Source of the DNA: Microbacterium mitrae
GTDB lineage: Bacteria; Actinomycetota; Actinomycetes; Actinomycetales; Microbacteriaceae
NCBI RefSeq assembly: GCF_008017445.1
Contig: NZ_VRSW01000001.1
Span: 1,240,001-1,304,000 of the forward strand
Length of the DNA stretch: 64,000 nt
Direction: 5' to 3'
Made by a program: the position numbers and the translations under genes. The stretch's first letter is position 1. Each line of letters opens with the position of its first letter. Of the stretch, positions 33,305-42,643 are shown one piece after another. The notes beneath the pieces are model-generated. The model worked only from the letters and a program-made list of their open reading frames with translations. It did not search any database and was not told where the DNA came from.

Positions 33305-34669
33305 ATGGCAAGCCGACGAACCACAGAGGTCTCCTTCAAATGCACAGAGTGCGGGTGGACGACCCTCAAATGGGCAGGCCGCTGCGGCGAATGCCAGCAG
33401 TGGGGCACGGTCGTCGAGCTCGGCATCGACACCGGAATCGCCAAGCCACGCGTATCGGCATTGGCGCCATCGGCCGGGCGAGCAGCCAAGCCCATCACCC
33501 AGATCGACACGACCGAGTCGCCGCGCCGCACGAGCGGTGTTGGCGAGTTCGACCGCGTGTTGGGCGGCGGCATCGTGCCCGGCGCGGCAATTCTGCTCTC
33601 CGGCGAGCCCGGCGTCGGCAAGTCAACGCTGCTGCTCGAGGTGGCTGCGCAGTCAGCGCGCGCCGGTCGGCGCGTGCTGTACGCGAGTGGTGAAGAATCA
33701 CCCGCCCAGGTGCGATTGCGGGCAGAGCGCACCGGAGCACTTCACGATGAGCTGTTCTTGGCGAGCGAGACCGACCTCGCCGCGATTCTCGGGCACATCG
33801 ACGACGTGCAACCCGAGCTCGTCATTGTTGACTCGATTCAAACGGTGTCTTCCGCCATGTCTGAGGGCGCGGCCGGTCATCCCAGTCAGGTGCGAGAGGT
33901 TGCGGCCACCCTGGTTCGGGTGGCCAAAGAGCGCGGGCTGCCGATCATCATCGTTGGCCATGTCACCAAAGACGGTCAGGTAGCCGGCCCTCGCCTGTTG
34001 GAGCACCTCGTCGATGTGGTGTGCCAGTTCGAGGGTGACAGGCAAACCTCGCTGCGGTTTATCCGCGCGCTCAAGAACCGGTTCGGCCCCACCGATGATG
34101 TCGGCTGCTTCGAAATGAGCGGATCCGGCATTATCGAGGTCACCGATCCGTCGTCGCTGTTTCTCTCGCGGGGCCTTCCCGAACCCGGAACCTGCGTCGC
34201 GATTGCGCTGGAGGGTCGCCGCGCGCTGCCGGTGGAGGTGCAGGCCCTGACTGTCGCAAGCACCGGACCCGCGCCACGTCGCATCGTGCACGGTGTTGAT
34301 GCCGCACGTGTTGCGATGGTGCTCGCCGTGCTTGAGCGTCGCGCCGGAATCCGCACCTCATCGTTCGATGTCTACGTTTCTACCGTCGGTGGCGTGCGCT
34401 TCACGGAGCCGGCGGCCGATCTTGCCATCGCGATCGCGGTGGCAGGCTCAGTGCTCAACACCGCGGTTCCGTCTGACCTGGCGGCCATCGGCGAGCTGAG
34501 CCTGGCGGGAGAAATCCGGCCGGTCACTCAGGTGTCACAACGCCGGGCCGAGGGCAAGCGGCTCGGATACGAGCATCTGCTCGACGAACGATCCAAGACC
34601 CTGCGCGGAGCACTCTCAGACCTGCGCACCCGCACCCGCGGTTCCGAACCGCAGGCACCCCAGTTCTGA
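33305..34669 (+). CDS. radA: DNA repair protein RadA
   Basis: A 454-aa RadA (Sms). An N-terminal C4 zinc finger (CTECGWTTLKWAGRCGEC) is followed by a RecA-like ATPase with Walker A GEPGVGKST near residue 105. The RadA-specific motif KNRFG is near residue 260, and the C-terminal Lon-protease-like domain has EPAADLAIAIAVAG and AIGELSLAGEIRPV. It promotes branch migration in recombinational repair. TAGCCT ends six bases before the ATG, so a leaderless mRNA is likely. Full length for the family. Confidence 0.97.
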   Translation: MASRRTTEVSFKCTECGWTTLKWAGRCGECQQWGTVVELGIDTGIAKPRVSALAPSAGRAAKPITQIDTTESPRRTSGVGEFDRVLGGGIVPGAAILLSGEPGVGKSTLLLEVAAQSARAGRRVLYASGEESPAQVRLRAERTGALHDELFLASETDLAAILGHIDDVQPELVIVDSIQTVSSAMSEGAAGHPSQVREVAATLVRVAKERGLPIIIVGHVTKDGQVAGPRLLEHLVDVVCQFEGDRQTSLRFIRALKNRFGPTDDVGCFEMSGSGIIEVTDPSSLFLSRGLPEPGTCVAIALEGRRALPVEVQALTVASTGPAPRRIVHGVDAARVAMVLAVLERRAGIRTSSFDVYVSTVGGVRFTEPAADLAIAIAVAGSVLNTAVPSDLAAIGELSLAGEIRPVTQVSQRRAEGKRLGYEHLLDERSKTLRGALSDLRTRTRGSEPQAPQF

Positions 34670-34788
34670 GCCACACACACCCACCTCTGAGATCGACGCA
34701 CGACTCGGTAACCTGACCGCAACGGCCGCCGTCACCCCAGTTTCGAGATCAGGCACGGCTCGGCCGATTGCCCGCGGCCACCCCGCGC

Positions 34789-34845
34789 GGCGCTAGATTC
34801 CGAGCACGGCGCTAGATTCCGAGCGCGGCGCTAGATTTCGAGCGC
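34789..34845. repeat. three tandem 19-base repeats at a gene end
   Basis: Three head-to-tail copies of GGCGCTAGATTCCGAGCAC (positions 34789, 34808 and 34827), differing at one or two bases. The third copy holds the last codons and stop of the neighbouring minus-strand gene. Confidence 0.85.
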
Positions 34846-35226
34846 GGCGAGAATATCGGCGGGATCGGCCTGCATCGGGTGGGGGCCGGCGATGTCGAAG
34901 AACACGGTCGTGATCACATCGCGGTAGCGGGTGAGAAAGTCTTTCAGCCACAGCGGCGAGTACAGCGCTACGCCGGGCGGAAGGTTTGCCGGCTTATTCT
35001 TCGCATCGCTAAACACCAGCAGCGCCACATTGCCGTCGGCGTCGCGGTAGGTCCAGACCTCGCCGCGATCCAACGGGTTGTCTTTCGCGGCGGGCTTCAT
35101 CAGCGGCAAGACGGTGTTGCCGTTGCGCAGGGCAAGTGCCACAGCGGCCATGTCTTGCTTTTCCAACGCCTGCGCGAGCGCCTCAGACCGAAACTCCTGC
35201 TTGCGGGATGAACGCGAAGATGCCAT
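34831..35226 (-). CDS. SseB-like protein, unknown function
   Basis: A 131-aa cytoplasmic protein. The middle (GNTVLPLMKPAAKDNP, then VWTYRDADGNVALLVFSDAK) and the following LPPGVALYSPLWLKDFL match the SseB N-terminal-domain pattern seen in many actinobacterial proteins. No role can be assigned. TACGCT ends six bases before the ATG, suggesting a leaderless transcript and supporting the start. Its stop lies within a 19-base tandem repeat. Confidence 0.7.
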   Translation of the reverse strand: MASSRSSRKQEFRSEALAQALEKQDMAAVALALRNGNTVLPLMKPAAKDNPLDRGEVWTYRDADGNVALLVFSDAKNKPANLPPGVALYSPLWLKDFLTRYRDVITTVFFDIAGPHPMQADPADILAALEI

Positions 35227-35252
35227 ATCTCCAGCGTACCGAGCAAAAGGGA

Positions 35253-35355
35253 GGCCCCCTCAAAATGTTCACGGGGGATGAACATTCAGAAGGGGCCATG
35301 GCTCACCGGAAGACCGGGTAATCATTACGAGAGTTGGGGGGATCGCTCGTAATGA
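35253..35355. repeat. two large inverted repeats in a 266-base gap
   Basis: The first is AATGTTCA (35264) with TGAACATT (35279), nested inside GGCCCC/GGGGCC arms (35253 and 35292). The second is TCATTACGAG (35322) with CTCGTAATGA (35346), perfect over 10 bases. The rest of the gap (35227-35492) shows no gene. They may be terminators, operators or parts of a small RNA. Confidence 0.6.
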
Positions 35356-35492
35356 CTCTGCAGAGGCAGCTCACCGTGTCTGCGATACGTCGGTAGCCAC
35401 TGACAGACTACCGCTCCTGGCGCGCACTGCATAGTTCAACGCCCAATGCTGGCCCGCAACTTTTTCAGCGCCAGCCCAGCACGGCTACGCCG

Positions 35493-36188
35493 TCAGTAGA
35501 GCATGAACTGGGCGCTACCCTGTGACTCGAACGAACCGATCGTCACGGCGAGGTGGTACGACGCTCCGCCGCCGCCCGCGCGTGGCCGGGTTTCGTCTGC
35601 GCAGGTTGACACCGACGACCGCGTTCGGTCCCACACCAGCGGCGTCTGGCTGGCGGCCGTCTGGCCGGCGCCGAGCGTCACGATTTGCGTGGTGGGGTTG
35701 GCCTGGCAATCGGTGGAGCGCCACCATACGTCGTTGCCGCTGGTGATCGTGAAGGTCTGCACGGCCGTGCCGACGTCAATGGTGCAGTCGCGATCGGTCA
35801 GGTTGGTGAGCGACAGTGTGAGCTGCGGCAGCTCATCGGCACCGTATTCGGCCTTGTCTGTGGAGGCATCGACGCGCACATCCTGCGGACCGCACGCGAC
35901 CACCTCGGCCTCGGGCTGCTCGGTTGGCAACTCTTCGACCGGCACGTCGCTGGGCGCGACCTCGCCCTCCGTGGTTCCGTCGCCCGTCTCCCCCGCGTCA
36001 GCCGACGGCGTGGCGCTCGCGCTCGGCGAGGTGCTCGACGATGGCTTGGCGGGGGTGGATGACGCGTTCCACGGCTGCCAGATCAGCAGCGCGATGGCCA
36101 GGATGATGACGGCGAGTCCGCCGAACACCACAACGCGCCGCCGGCGGTAGACCGCGGGCGAATGACGGCGCTGAGTGGGAGTTGACAT
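35493..36188 (-). CDS. membrane-anchored secreted protein, unknown function
   Basis: A 231-aa protein. A basic start is followed by one transmembrane helix (VVVFGGLAVIILAIALLIW), a Ser/Thr/Pro/Glu-rich linker of about 60 residues, and an exported domain. That domain has beta-strand text (LPQLTLSLTNLTDRDCTIDV, VQTFTITSGNDVWWRSTDC) and four to five Cys, so disulfides are likely. It resembles the Ig-like domains of other actinobacterial exported proteins but no named family is certain. The ATG at 36188 has TACGCT seven bases upstream (leaderless pattern). A GTG one codon earlier is possible. Confidence 0.72.
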   Translation of the reverse strand: MSTPTQRRHSPAVYRRRRVVVFGGLAVIILAIALLIWQPWNASSTPAKPSSSTSPSASATPSADAGETGDGTTEGEVAPSDVPVEELPTEQPEAEVVACGPQDVRVDASTDKAEYGADELPQLTLSLTNLTDRDCTIDVGTAVQTFTITSGNDVWWRSTDCQANPTTQIVTLGAGQTAASQTPLVWDRTRSSVSTCADETRPRAGGGGASYHLAVTIGSFESQGSAQFMLY

Positions 36189-36315
36189 CACCCACAGCGT
36201 ACGACCTCACACGCGCAATCCGGGATCAGCACGCGGAGTGCGGCGAGTTCTCATGTTGAGCGCAGGCTATCGTCACGCTCACAACGCCCACCGAGCCCAT
36301 GGCACCCGCGGGCGC

Positions 36316-36819
36316 CTACAGCGTCTTGAGCATGCGCGTGTTGCCCAGGGTGTTGGGCTTGACGTGCGCGAGCTCCAAAAACTCGGCGACACCGGTGTCG
36401 GGGCTGCGCAGCAACTGCGCGTAAATCTCGTCGCTGACGACCTGCTTTTCACCGATCGGCTCGAAGCCGTGACGGGTGAAGAACGGAACTTCAAAAGTGA
36501 GGCAAAACAGCCGCTTGAGTCCGAGTTCGCGGGCGCGCACCTCGAGCGCGTCGACGAGGACGCTACCCACGCCGCGACGAGCCCAGTCGGCGTGGACCAT
36601 GAGGGTGCGAATTTCGCCCAGACTCTTCCACATCACGTGAAGTGCACCGCAACCGATCAGTTGACCGTCGGCCTCCGCCACCACAAATTCCTGCACCGAC
36701 TCGTAGAGCGCAACGAGCTCCTTGCCCAGCAGCACGCGCTGTTCCACCATCGGCTCGAGCAGGTCGCGAATGCCCTTGACGTCAGCGGTACGGGCGGGGC
36801 GGACGAGGATTTCGGTCAC
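36316..36819 (-). CDS. amino-acid N-acetyltransferase (GNAT, ArgA type)
   Basis: A 167-aa GNAT protein. The acetyl-CoA loop reads VHADWARRGVGSVLVDALE, and the family-typical text EVPFFTRHGFEPI follows. The overall sequence matches the short stand-alone N-acetylglutamate synthases of actinobacteria, which open the arginine pathway. The GTG start has TAAGCT six bases upstream, suggesting a leaderless mRNA. It lies downstream of clpC in the same direction but behind a hairpin. Confidence 0.85.
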   Translation of the reverse strand: MTEILVRPARTADVKGIRDLLEPMVEQRVLLGKELVALYESVQEFVVAEADGQLIGCGALHVMWKSLGEIRTLMVHADWARRGVGSVLVDALEVRARELGLKRLFCLTFEVPFFTRHGFEPIGEKQVVSDEIYAQLLRSPDTGVAEFLELAHVKPNTLGNTRMLKTL

Positions 36820-36854
36820 GGCTCAAGCTTAGAACGCTGCCGCCCCACAAACGC

Positions 36855-36886
36855 AGAACGGGCCCGACCGAAGTCGAGCCCGTTCT
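36855..36886. terminator. hairpin after clpC
   Basis: AGAACGGGC at 36855-36863 pairs with GCCCGTTCT at 36878-36886 just after the clpC stop. No long T-run follows, so termination strength is uncertain. Confidence 0.6.
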
Positions 36887-36898
36887 GTGAATTTCGCG

Positions 36899-39430
36899 TT
36901 ACGAAATCTCGCCGCCGGCGATGATGTCCGGCGTGGCCGAAATCGCAGGGGTTGCGGTCGCCGCCAGGGCGACACGCTCACCTCGAGGGCCGGTTTCGAA
37001 CGCAAACGCCCCGTCAGCGAAGTCAACCTCGATGTGGTCACCCGAGTGCAGCTGGCCGTGCAGGATTCGCTCGGAGAGCTGGTCTTCGACCTCACGCTGC
37101 ATCGCGCGACGCAGCGGTCGCGCACCGAGAGCCGGGTCGTAACCGATCTCGATGAGGCGGTCCTTGGCGGCGTCGGTCATCGACACCGTCATGTCGCGGT
37201 CAAGCAACCGCTCCGACAGTCGCTTCGTGAACAGGTCAACGATCTGACGCAACTCTTCCTTCGACAGCTGCGGGAAGACAATGACGTCGTCCACACGGTT
37301 GAGGAACTCGGGCTTGAAGTTGCGCTTGAGCTCTTCGTCGACCTTGCCCTTCATGCGCTCGTAGGTGGTCTGCGAGTTGCCTTCGACCTGGAACCCAACG
37401 GGAGCGCCGGCGATAGCCTGCGAACCGAGGTTGGTCGTCATGATGATGACGGTGTTCTTGAAGTCGATTACGCGACCCTGACCATCGGTCAGACGACCTT
37501 CTTCCAGAATCTGCAACAGCGAGTTGAAGATGTCGGGGTGAGCCTTCTCGATCTCGTCAAACAGCACGACGGAGAACGGCTTGCGACGCACCTTCTCGGT
37601 CAGCTGGCCGCCCTCTTCGAATCCAACGAATCCGGGAGGGGCACCAAACAGGCGCGAAACGGTGTGCTTCTCGCTGAACTCGCTCATGTCAAGCGAGATC
37701 AGGGCGCCCTCGTCGTCAAACAAGAACTCCGCGAGAGCCTTGGCAAGCTCGGTCTTTCCGACACCGGTCGGGCCGGCGAAGATGAACGATCCGCTGGGGC
37801 GCTTCGGGTCTTTCAGGCCCGCACGCTGACGACGAATCGTGCGCGACAGAGCTGCGATCGCCTCGTCCTGACCGATAACGCGCTGGTGCAGTGCCTTCTC
37901 CATGAAGACAAGACGCGAGGACTCCTCTTCGGTGAGCTTGAACACCGGAATACCGGTGGCCTGGGCCAACACCTCGGCGATCAGACCCTCATCAACGACG
38001 GCGTGCGACGCAACGTCGCCCGAGCGCCACTGCTTCTCAAGGCGAAGGCGCTCTGCAAGCAGGCTCTTCTCCTCGTCGCGGAGAGACGCGGCCTTTTCGA
38101 AGTCTTGCTCTTCGCTTGCCTTCTCTTTGTCTTCGCGAACCTTGGCGATCTTCTCGTCAAACTCACGCAGTTCCGGCGGCGACGACAGAATCGACAGGCG
38201 CAGGCGTGCGCCAGCCTCATCGATCAGGTCGATGGCCTTGTCTGGCAAGAAGCGGTCGGCAACGTAGCGGTCGGCCAGGTTGGCCGCGGCAACGATGGCA
38301 CCGTCGGTGATCTGCACCTTGTGGTGCGCCTCGTAGCGGTCGCGCAGGCCCTTCAAAATGTTGATGGCGTGCGGAATCGACGGCTCGGCAACCTGGATCG
38401 GCTGGAAGCGACGCTCAAGGGCCGCATCCTTCTCGAAGTGCTTGCGGTACTCGTCAAGCGTGGTGGCACCAATCGTCTGCAGCTCACCGCGAGCAAGCAG
38501 CGGCTTCAGGATCGAGGCCGCGTCAATCGCGCCCTCGGCAGCACCGGCACCAACCAGCGAGTGAATCTCGTCGATGAAGACGATGATGTCGCCGCGGGTG
38601 CGGATCTCCTTGGTGACCTTCTTCAGGCGCTCTTCGAAGTCACCGCGGTAGCGGGAACCAGCGATGAGCGAGCCGAGGTCAAGCGAGTAAACCTGCTTGT
38701 CTTTCAGCGTCTCCGGAACCTCACCCTTGACGATCGCCTGCGCGAGGCCCTCGACGACGGCAGTCTTGCCGACGCCGGGCTCACCGATCAGCACGGGGTT
38801 GTTCTTCGAACGGCGCGACAGAATCTGCATCACGCGCTCGATCTCTTTCTCGCGCCCGATGACCGGGTCGAGCTTGTTGTCGCGCGCGGCCTGGGTCAGG
38901 TTGCGACCAAACTGGTCAAGCACAGCGGAACCACCCTGCGGGGCCGACTGCTGCTGCTCAGCACCAGCGGCGACACCGACGGGCTCCTTGCCCTGGTAAC
39001 CGCTGAGCAACTGAATAACCTGCTGACGCACCTTGTTCAGGTCGGCGCCGAGCTTAACCAGCACCTGCGCGGCAACACCCTCACCCTCACGGATGAGGCC
39101 GAGCAGAATGTGCTCGGTGCCAATGTAGTTGTGGCCGAGCTGCAGAGCCTCGCGTAGCGAAAGCTCCAGCACCTTCTTGGCGCGCGGCGTGAACGGGATG
39201 TGCCCGGTCGGCTGCTGCTGCCCACGGCCAATAATGTCTTGTACCTGCTCACGGACTGCATCGAGCGAGATGCCGAGCGACTCCAGCGCCTTGGCTGCGA
39301 CGCCCTCTCCCTCGTGGATCAGGCCGAGCAGGATGTGTTCGGTGCCGATGTAGTTGTGGTTGAGCATCTTCGCCTCTTCTTGGGCGAGCACAACGACACG
39401 ACGGGCACGGTCGGTGAATCTCTCGAACAT
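36899..39430 (-). CDS. clpC: ATP-dependent Clp protease ATPase subunit ClpC
   Basis: An 843-aa AAA+ unfoldase. It starts [20 protein letters not shown] with two Clp N-terminal repeats ([15 protein letters not shown] and [15 protein letters not shown]). D1 has Walker [14 protein letters not shown]-like middle domain ([20 protein letters not shown]) precedes D2 with GPTGVGKTE, and the pore/ClpP-docking text [13 protein letters not shown] follows. It feeds proteins into ClpP1P2 in the cytoplasm and is essential in many actinobacteria. The ATG at 39430 follows GAGGAG and gives the usual length; the frame open to 39481 adds unrelated residues. Confidence 0.97.
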   Translation of the reverse strand: MFERFTDRARRVVVLAQEEAKMLNHNYIGTEHILLGLIHEGEGVAAKALESLGISLDAVREQVQDIIGRGQQQPTGHIPFTPRAKKVLELSLREALQLGHNYIGTEHILLGLIREGEGVAAQVLVKLGADLNKVRQQVIQLLSGYQGKEPVGVAAGAEQQQSAPQGGSAVLDQFGRNLTQAARDNKLDPVIGREKEIERVMQILSRRSKNNPVLIGEPGVGKTAVVEGLAQAIVKGEVPETLKDKQVYSLDLGSLIAGSRYRGDFEERLKKVTKEIRTRGDIIVFIDEIHSLVGAGAAEGAIDAASILKPLLARGELQTIGATTLDEYRKHFEKDAALERRFQPIQVAEPSIPHAINILKGLRDRYEAHHKVQITDGAIVAAANLADRYVADRFLPDKAIDLIDEAGARLRLSILSSPPELREFDEKIAKVREDKEKASEEQDFEKAASLRDEEKSLLAERLRLEKQWRSGDVASHAVVDEGLIAEVLAQATGIPVFKLTEEESSRLVFMEKALHQRVIGQDEAIAALSRTIRRQRAGLKDPKRPSGSFIFAGPTGVGKTELAKALAEFLFDDEGALISLDMSEFSEKHTVSRLFGAPPGFVGFEEGGQLTEKVRRKPFSVVLFDEIEKAHPDIFNSLLQILEEGRLTDGQGRVIDFKNTVIIMTTNLGSQAIAGAPVGFQVEGNSQTTYERMKGKVDEELKRNFKPEFLNRVDDVIVFPQLSKEELRQIVDLFTKRLSERLLDRDMTVSMTDAAKDRLIEIGYDPALGARPLRRAMQREVEDQLSERILHGQLHSGDHIEVDFADGAFAFETGPRGERVALAATATPAISATPDIIAGGEIS

Positions 39431-39507
39431 CTTCACTCCTCGGGGCGTTAACGGAATACGCCTTATGTCGAGGGTAACCACCAGGGGGCCGGGTTATGCC
39501 CGTGTTC

Positions 39508-39583
39508 GCCGTCGGCTAACGGATCGGGAATCTTCGCCAACCAGATCGGGAGGCCGTCGGCTAACGGATCGGGAATCTTCGCC
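39508..39583. repeat. 31-base direct repeat in the clpC upstream region
   Basis: Positions 39508-39538 and 39553-39583 are identical over 31 bases (core CGGCTAACGGATCGGGAATC), with start points 45 bases apart. They fill most of the gap between the divergent clpC and luciferase-like genes. They may be duplicated promoter or operator sequence. Confidence 0.85.
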
Positions 39584-39604
39584 CGCCGTCGGGCGTTGCC
39601 TCAA

Positions 39605-40645
39605 ATGATGGTTACCTATTCAGTCCTCGATCTTGTTTCTGTGCGCACCGGCCAAACTTCTGCCGAAGCGGTCGCGTCATCTATGGCGTTGGCCGCCCTC
39701 GCCGACGAGTTGGGTTTCGAGCGCTATTGGTTTGCCGAACACCACAACATGCCGGCGGTCGCCTCGACGTCGCCCGCCGTGCTGATTGCCGCGGCCGCCG
39801 CTCGCACCCAGCGCATTCGTGTTGGTTCCGGCGGCGTCATGCTGCCCAACCATGCTCCGCTCATCGTTGCTGAGCAGTTCGCAACGCTGGAGGCCATGGC
39901 GCCCGGTCGCATTGATCTCGGCATTGGTCGCGCACCCGGCAGCGACCCCGTCGTCACCCACCTGTTGCGTCAATCGGGTGCGACCAGCGATGTCGACCGC
40001 TTTCCGCAGCACGTCGCCGACATTGCCGCGATCATGAGCGCCGAGGGCGCCACGATGCGCTTCACGACGGGCGGCGAGTACGCGGTGCACGCGACGCCGC
40101 ATGCCACCTCGACTCCGCATATTTGGCTGCTGGGATCGAGCGACTACTCGGCCATGCTTGCCGCACAGTTTGGCCTGCCGTACGTTTTCGCCAACCACTT
40201 CTCCGGTCAGGGCTTGGAGCGCGCGCTCGATCTGTACCGCTCGCAGTTCCAGCCCTCGGCAACGCTTGAGGCACCCCGCACCTTCCTCACCACCAACGTG
40301 GTCGCCTCCCCGACGCTTGAAGAGGCCGAGCAGCGCGCCCTTCCGCAAATGCGCATCTTCACCAAGTTGCGACTCAACCAGCCGCTCACCCCGCTCGAAA
40401 CGGTTGAAGAGTCCCAGGCGGCGCTCGCCACGGTGACGGCGCAAGAGCAAGAGCTGATTGCGGGCGTGCGACGCAATTGGGTTGTCGGAACCGGCGAGTC
40501 GGTGCGCGCAGAACTCACGTCGTTCGCGGCGCAGCACGGTGTCGACGAAATCATGGTGGTTCCGGTGGCGGGAGCCTACGCCAACGAAGACCGAGCCTCA
40601 TCGTTCGGCCGCGAGCAGACGCTGCGCCTCATCGCGAACGCGTAG
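39605..40645 (+). CDS. luciferase-like (LLM class) flavin-dependent oxidoreductase
   Basis: A 346-aa TIM-barrel flavoprotein of the bacterial luciferase-like family. It opens MMVTYSVLDLVSVRTGQTSA, then GFERYWFAEHHNMPAVASTSP and RIDLGIGRAPGSDPVV, the standard signature of the MsnO8-like subgroup. F420 or FMN is the likely cofactor and the substrate is unknown. The ATG at 39605 (ATGATG) is chosen over a TTG at 39596. Divergent from clpC. Confidence 0.9.
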   Translation: MMVTYSVLDLVSVRTGQTSAEAVASSMALAALADELGFERYWFAEHHNMPAVASTSPAVLIAAAAARTQRIRVGSGGVMLPNHAPLIVAEQFATLEAMAPGRIDLGIGRAPGSDPVVTHLLRQSGATSDVDRFPQHVADIAAIMSAEGATMRFTTGGEYAVHATPHATSTPHIWLLGSSDYSAMLAAQFGLPYVFANHFSGQGLERALDLYRSQFQPSATLEAPRTFLTTNVVASPTLEEAEQRALPQMRIFTKLRLNQPLTPLETVEESQAALATVTAQEQELIAGVRRNWVVGTGESVRAELTSFAAQHGVDEIMVVPVAGAYANEDRASSFGREQTLRLIANA

Positions 40646-40708
40646 CGCCGGCGCTCAGGCAACGGCGCTCGCAACAGCGCCAGGAAGCTGATGACCGTAC
40701 AAAGAAGT

Positions 40709-40748
40709 GATCGACCCGCATCAGGAGGGGGATTGATGCGGGTCGATC
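40709..40748. terminator. perfect 15-base inverted repeat between convergent genes
   Basis: GATCGACCCGCATCA (40709-40723) pairs with TGATGCGGGTCGATC (40734-40748) around a purine-rich loop. It lies in the 288-base gap between the luciferase-like and LuxR genes, which converge. No T-run flanks it. Nothing else is seen in this gap. Confidence 0.5.
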
Positions 40749-40933
40749 GCCCCGACGCCAGGGAGGGCAATCGGGATTGGACTGAATCAGTCCGGCCAGC
40801 CCAGGGACAGAACCGGCTCGACGCGGGAGCTTTCGGGAGAGCACTCACCGCGCGATTTGTGCATTAATCACACCACGCGAATCAGACGCTCCGTTACAGG
40901 TGAAAAGAAACTACCCACCCTGACTACCCGGTC

Positions 40934-42631
40934 TTAATAATCGGGCGTGCCGGCCTCGCGCTTCGTGTCTTCACGCGGCGCTCGGTTCAGCCGCGGAACG
41001 CCCAATTCGGCTGCCTCTTCACGAGACGAAACCCCGAGTCGCTTCAGCAACTTAGCGACGTGAAATTTGACGGTGTTGGGCGAGATAAACAGCGCATTCG
41101 CGATCTGCGTATTGGTGAATCCCTGCCCAATGAGGCGAAGAATCTCTTCCTCGCGGGTGGTGAAGGTGACCACCGGAACCACGGAGATGCCGGCGTGCGC
41201 GGGCAACAGCTGCAGCACAAAATCAAAGTCGCTGTCGGCGGCAATGCCGCGCACCGCGTCAAGCTCGGGTTGCGGAATCAGCATCAGCCACGCACCCAGC
41301 CGCTGCCGCTCGATCAGCGGAACGAGGTTCCGCAGACCCTCGACCGCCATCGCGCGGTGGCCGGCTCGTGCGTGAACAGCGGTGAAAAGCGTCCAGTACA
41401 GCGCGCGCCAGCGCGGCCCGAAGATGTCGTCGTTGTACTCGGCGAGCGCGTTGATCGCGGCGTGCGGGTCGCCCGTCACCATGGCCGCAAACGCCGAAGC
41501 CAGCCGGTGAAGCCCCGGGTACGGCCGCACCATCGTGCTGAAATGCGCGAGTCGCGCCGAATCTCCCGCGATCGCGGAGGCGGTCATGCCTACCGCGGCA
41601 AGGCGCGGGCCGGTGCTGCCCATGCCGTCTGGCGGCAGTAGCGCCAACTGTTCGTCAACAAAGGTGAGCGCACTGCTGGTGCGTCCGTTCAGCAGCAGCG
41701 CTGCGCAATACGCCAGCGCGAGTGGGCCGGTCACGGCGGGGGTGGGTGTTGCCGAAACCGCGCACTGTGACATGACGAGCGCGCCGGAAAAATCGCCGCG
41801 ATCAATCGCCGCCCAGGTGCGAGCCGTTGCCACCATCAACCACCACGGATCGCGCGTTGGGATGTCTTTTTCGCGATCCATGAGCGGCATCTCGATGGTT
41901 GCCGCGGCGAGCGGCGACACCATGGTGCGGTCACCGACAACGAGCCCCACCACAGAGGTTCCCCAGTCGGCCTGCATGAGTCGCGGCAGGCGCGGGTCGA
42001 CCGTGTGTTCGCGCACCCACCGCCACATACTGGCGGCTTCGGCGACGCGGTCGTTGAGAAAAAATGCCAGCGCAAGATCGACCGCGGCAACGCCCACCAG
42101 CGTCGCCGCATCATCGTCTGAGGTGATCGTAAACGCGCGCACGAGATCGGCGCCGCGCCTGGCCATGTCGATGCAGTCGGTGCTGTGTTGCGCGAGCATC
42201 AGGCACAGCGCCGCGAGCGACAGGTCGCGCGCGCGTTGCGCGGGAGATGACGCGGAGCTCTTGCGCAATACTGCTGCCGCCGAGACCAGCAGCGGAACCA
42301 TGGCGTCGAGTCGCCCGGTTGACTCACGCCGCGCAAAAGCAAGGGCGAGCAACAGCGCTGGGCGCTCGGTCGAGGCCAACGCGCCGATCGGGGTGGTCAT
42401 CGGCAACGAGCGCAGCGCGTCGTGCAGCGCGGCTGCATTCACCATCAGTTCGGAAAAGGCGATGCGCCGAAGCGCACGTTCGGCGCCGTCAAGGTCGCCG
42501 GTTTTCAGCAACCCGATGAGGGTGGCGATATAGCGCTGCGCGTGGGAGTCGCGCTCCTGCTTTTGCTGAGAGATAGACAGCGGCGTCGCGGCTCCGCCTG
42601 CGTTGTCGATGTCATCTCGGGGCTGTTGCAT
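40934..42631 (-). CDS. LuxR family regulator with helical N-terminal part
   Basis: A 565-aa regulator. The C-terminus carries a LuxR HTH (about residues 490-545): REEEILRLIGQGFTNTQIAN, then SPNTVKFHVAKLLKRLGV. The long N-terminal part is Ala/Leu-rich and helical, like the TPR-type repeats of large LuxR (LAL/MalT) proteins, but no Walker A motif is seen, so the NTPase module of that class is absent. It begins 12 bases after pheA in the same direction, so co-transcription is possible although no functional link is known. Confidence 0.85.
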   Translation of the reverse strand: MQQPRDDIDNAGGAATPLSISQQKQERDSHAQRYIATLIGLLKTGDLDGAERALRRIAFSELMVNAAALHDALRSLPMTTPIGALASTERPALLLALAFARRESTGRLDAMVPLLVSAAAVLRKSSASSPAQRARDLSLAALCLMLAQHSTDCIDMARRGADLVRAFTITSDDDAATLVGVAAVDLALAFFLNDRVAEAASMWRWVREHTVDPRLPRLMQADWGTSVVGLVVGDRTMVSPLAAATIEMPLMDREKDIPTRDPWWLMVATARTWAAIDRGDFSGALVMSQCAVSATPTPAVTGPLALAYCAALLLNGRTSSALTFVDEQLALLPPDGMGSTGPRLAAVGMTASAIAGDSARLAHFSTMVRPYPGLHRLASAFAAMVTGDPHAAINALAEYNDDIFGPRWRALYWTLFTAVHARAGHRAMAVEGLRNLVPLIERQRLGAWLMLIPQPELDAVRGIAADSDFDFVLQLLPAHAGISVVPVVTFTTREEEILRLIGQGFTNTQIANALFISPNTVKFHVAKLLKRLGVSSREEAAELGVPRLNRAPREDTKREAGTPDY

Positions 42632-42643
42632 CGCGTACCGGTC

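Noticed and set aside
36887-39157. 756-aa plus-strand frame opposite clpC
   Set aside because: Antisense shadow of a fully recognisable ClpC.
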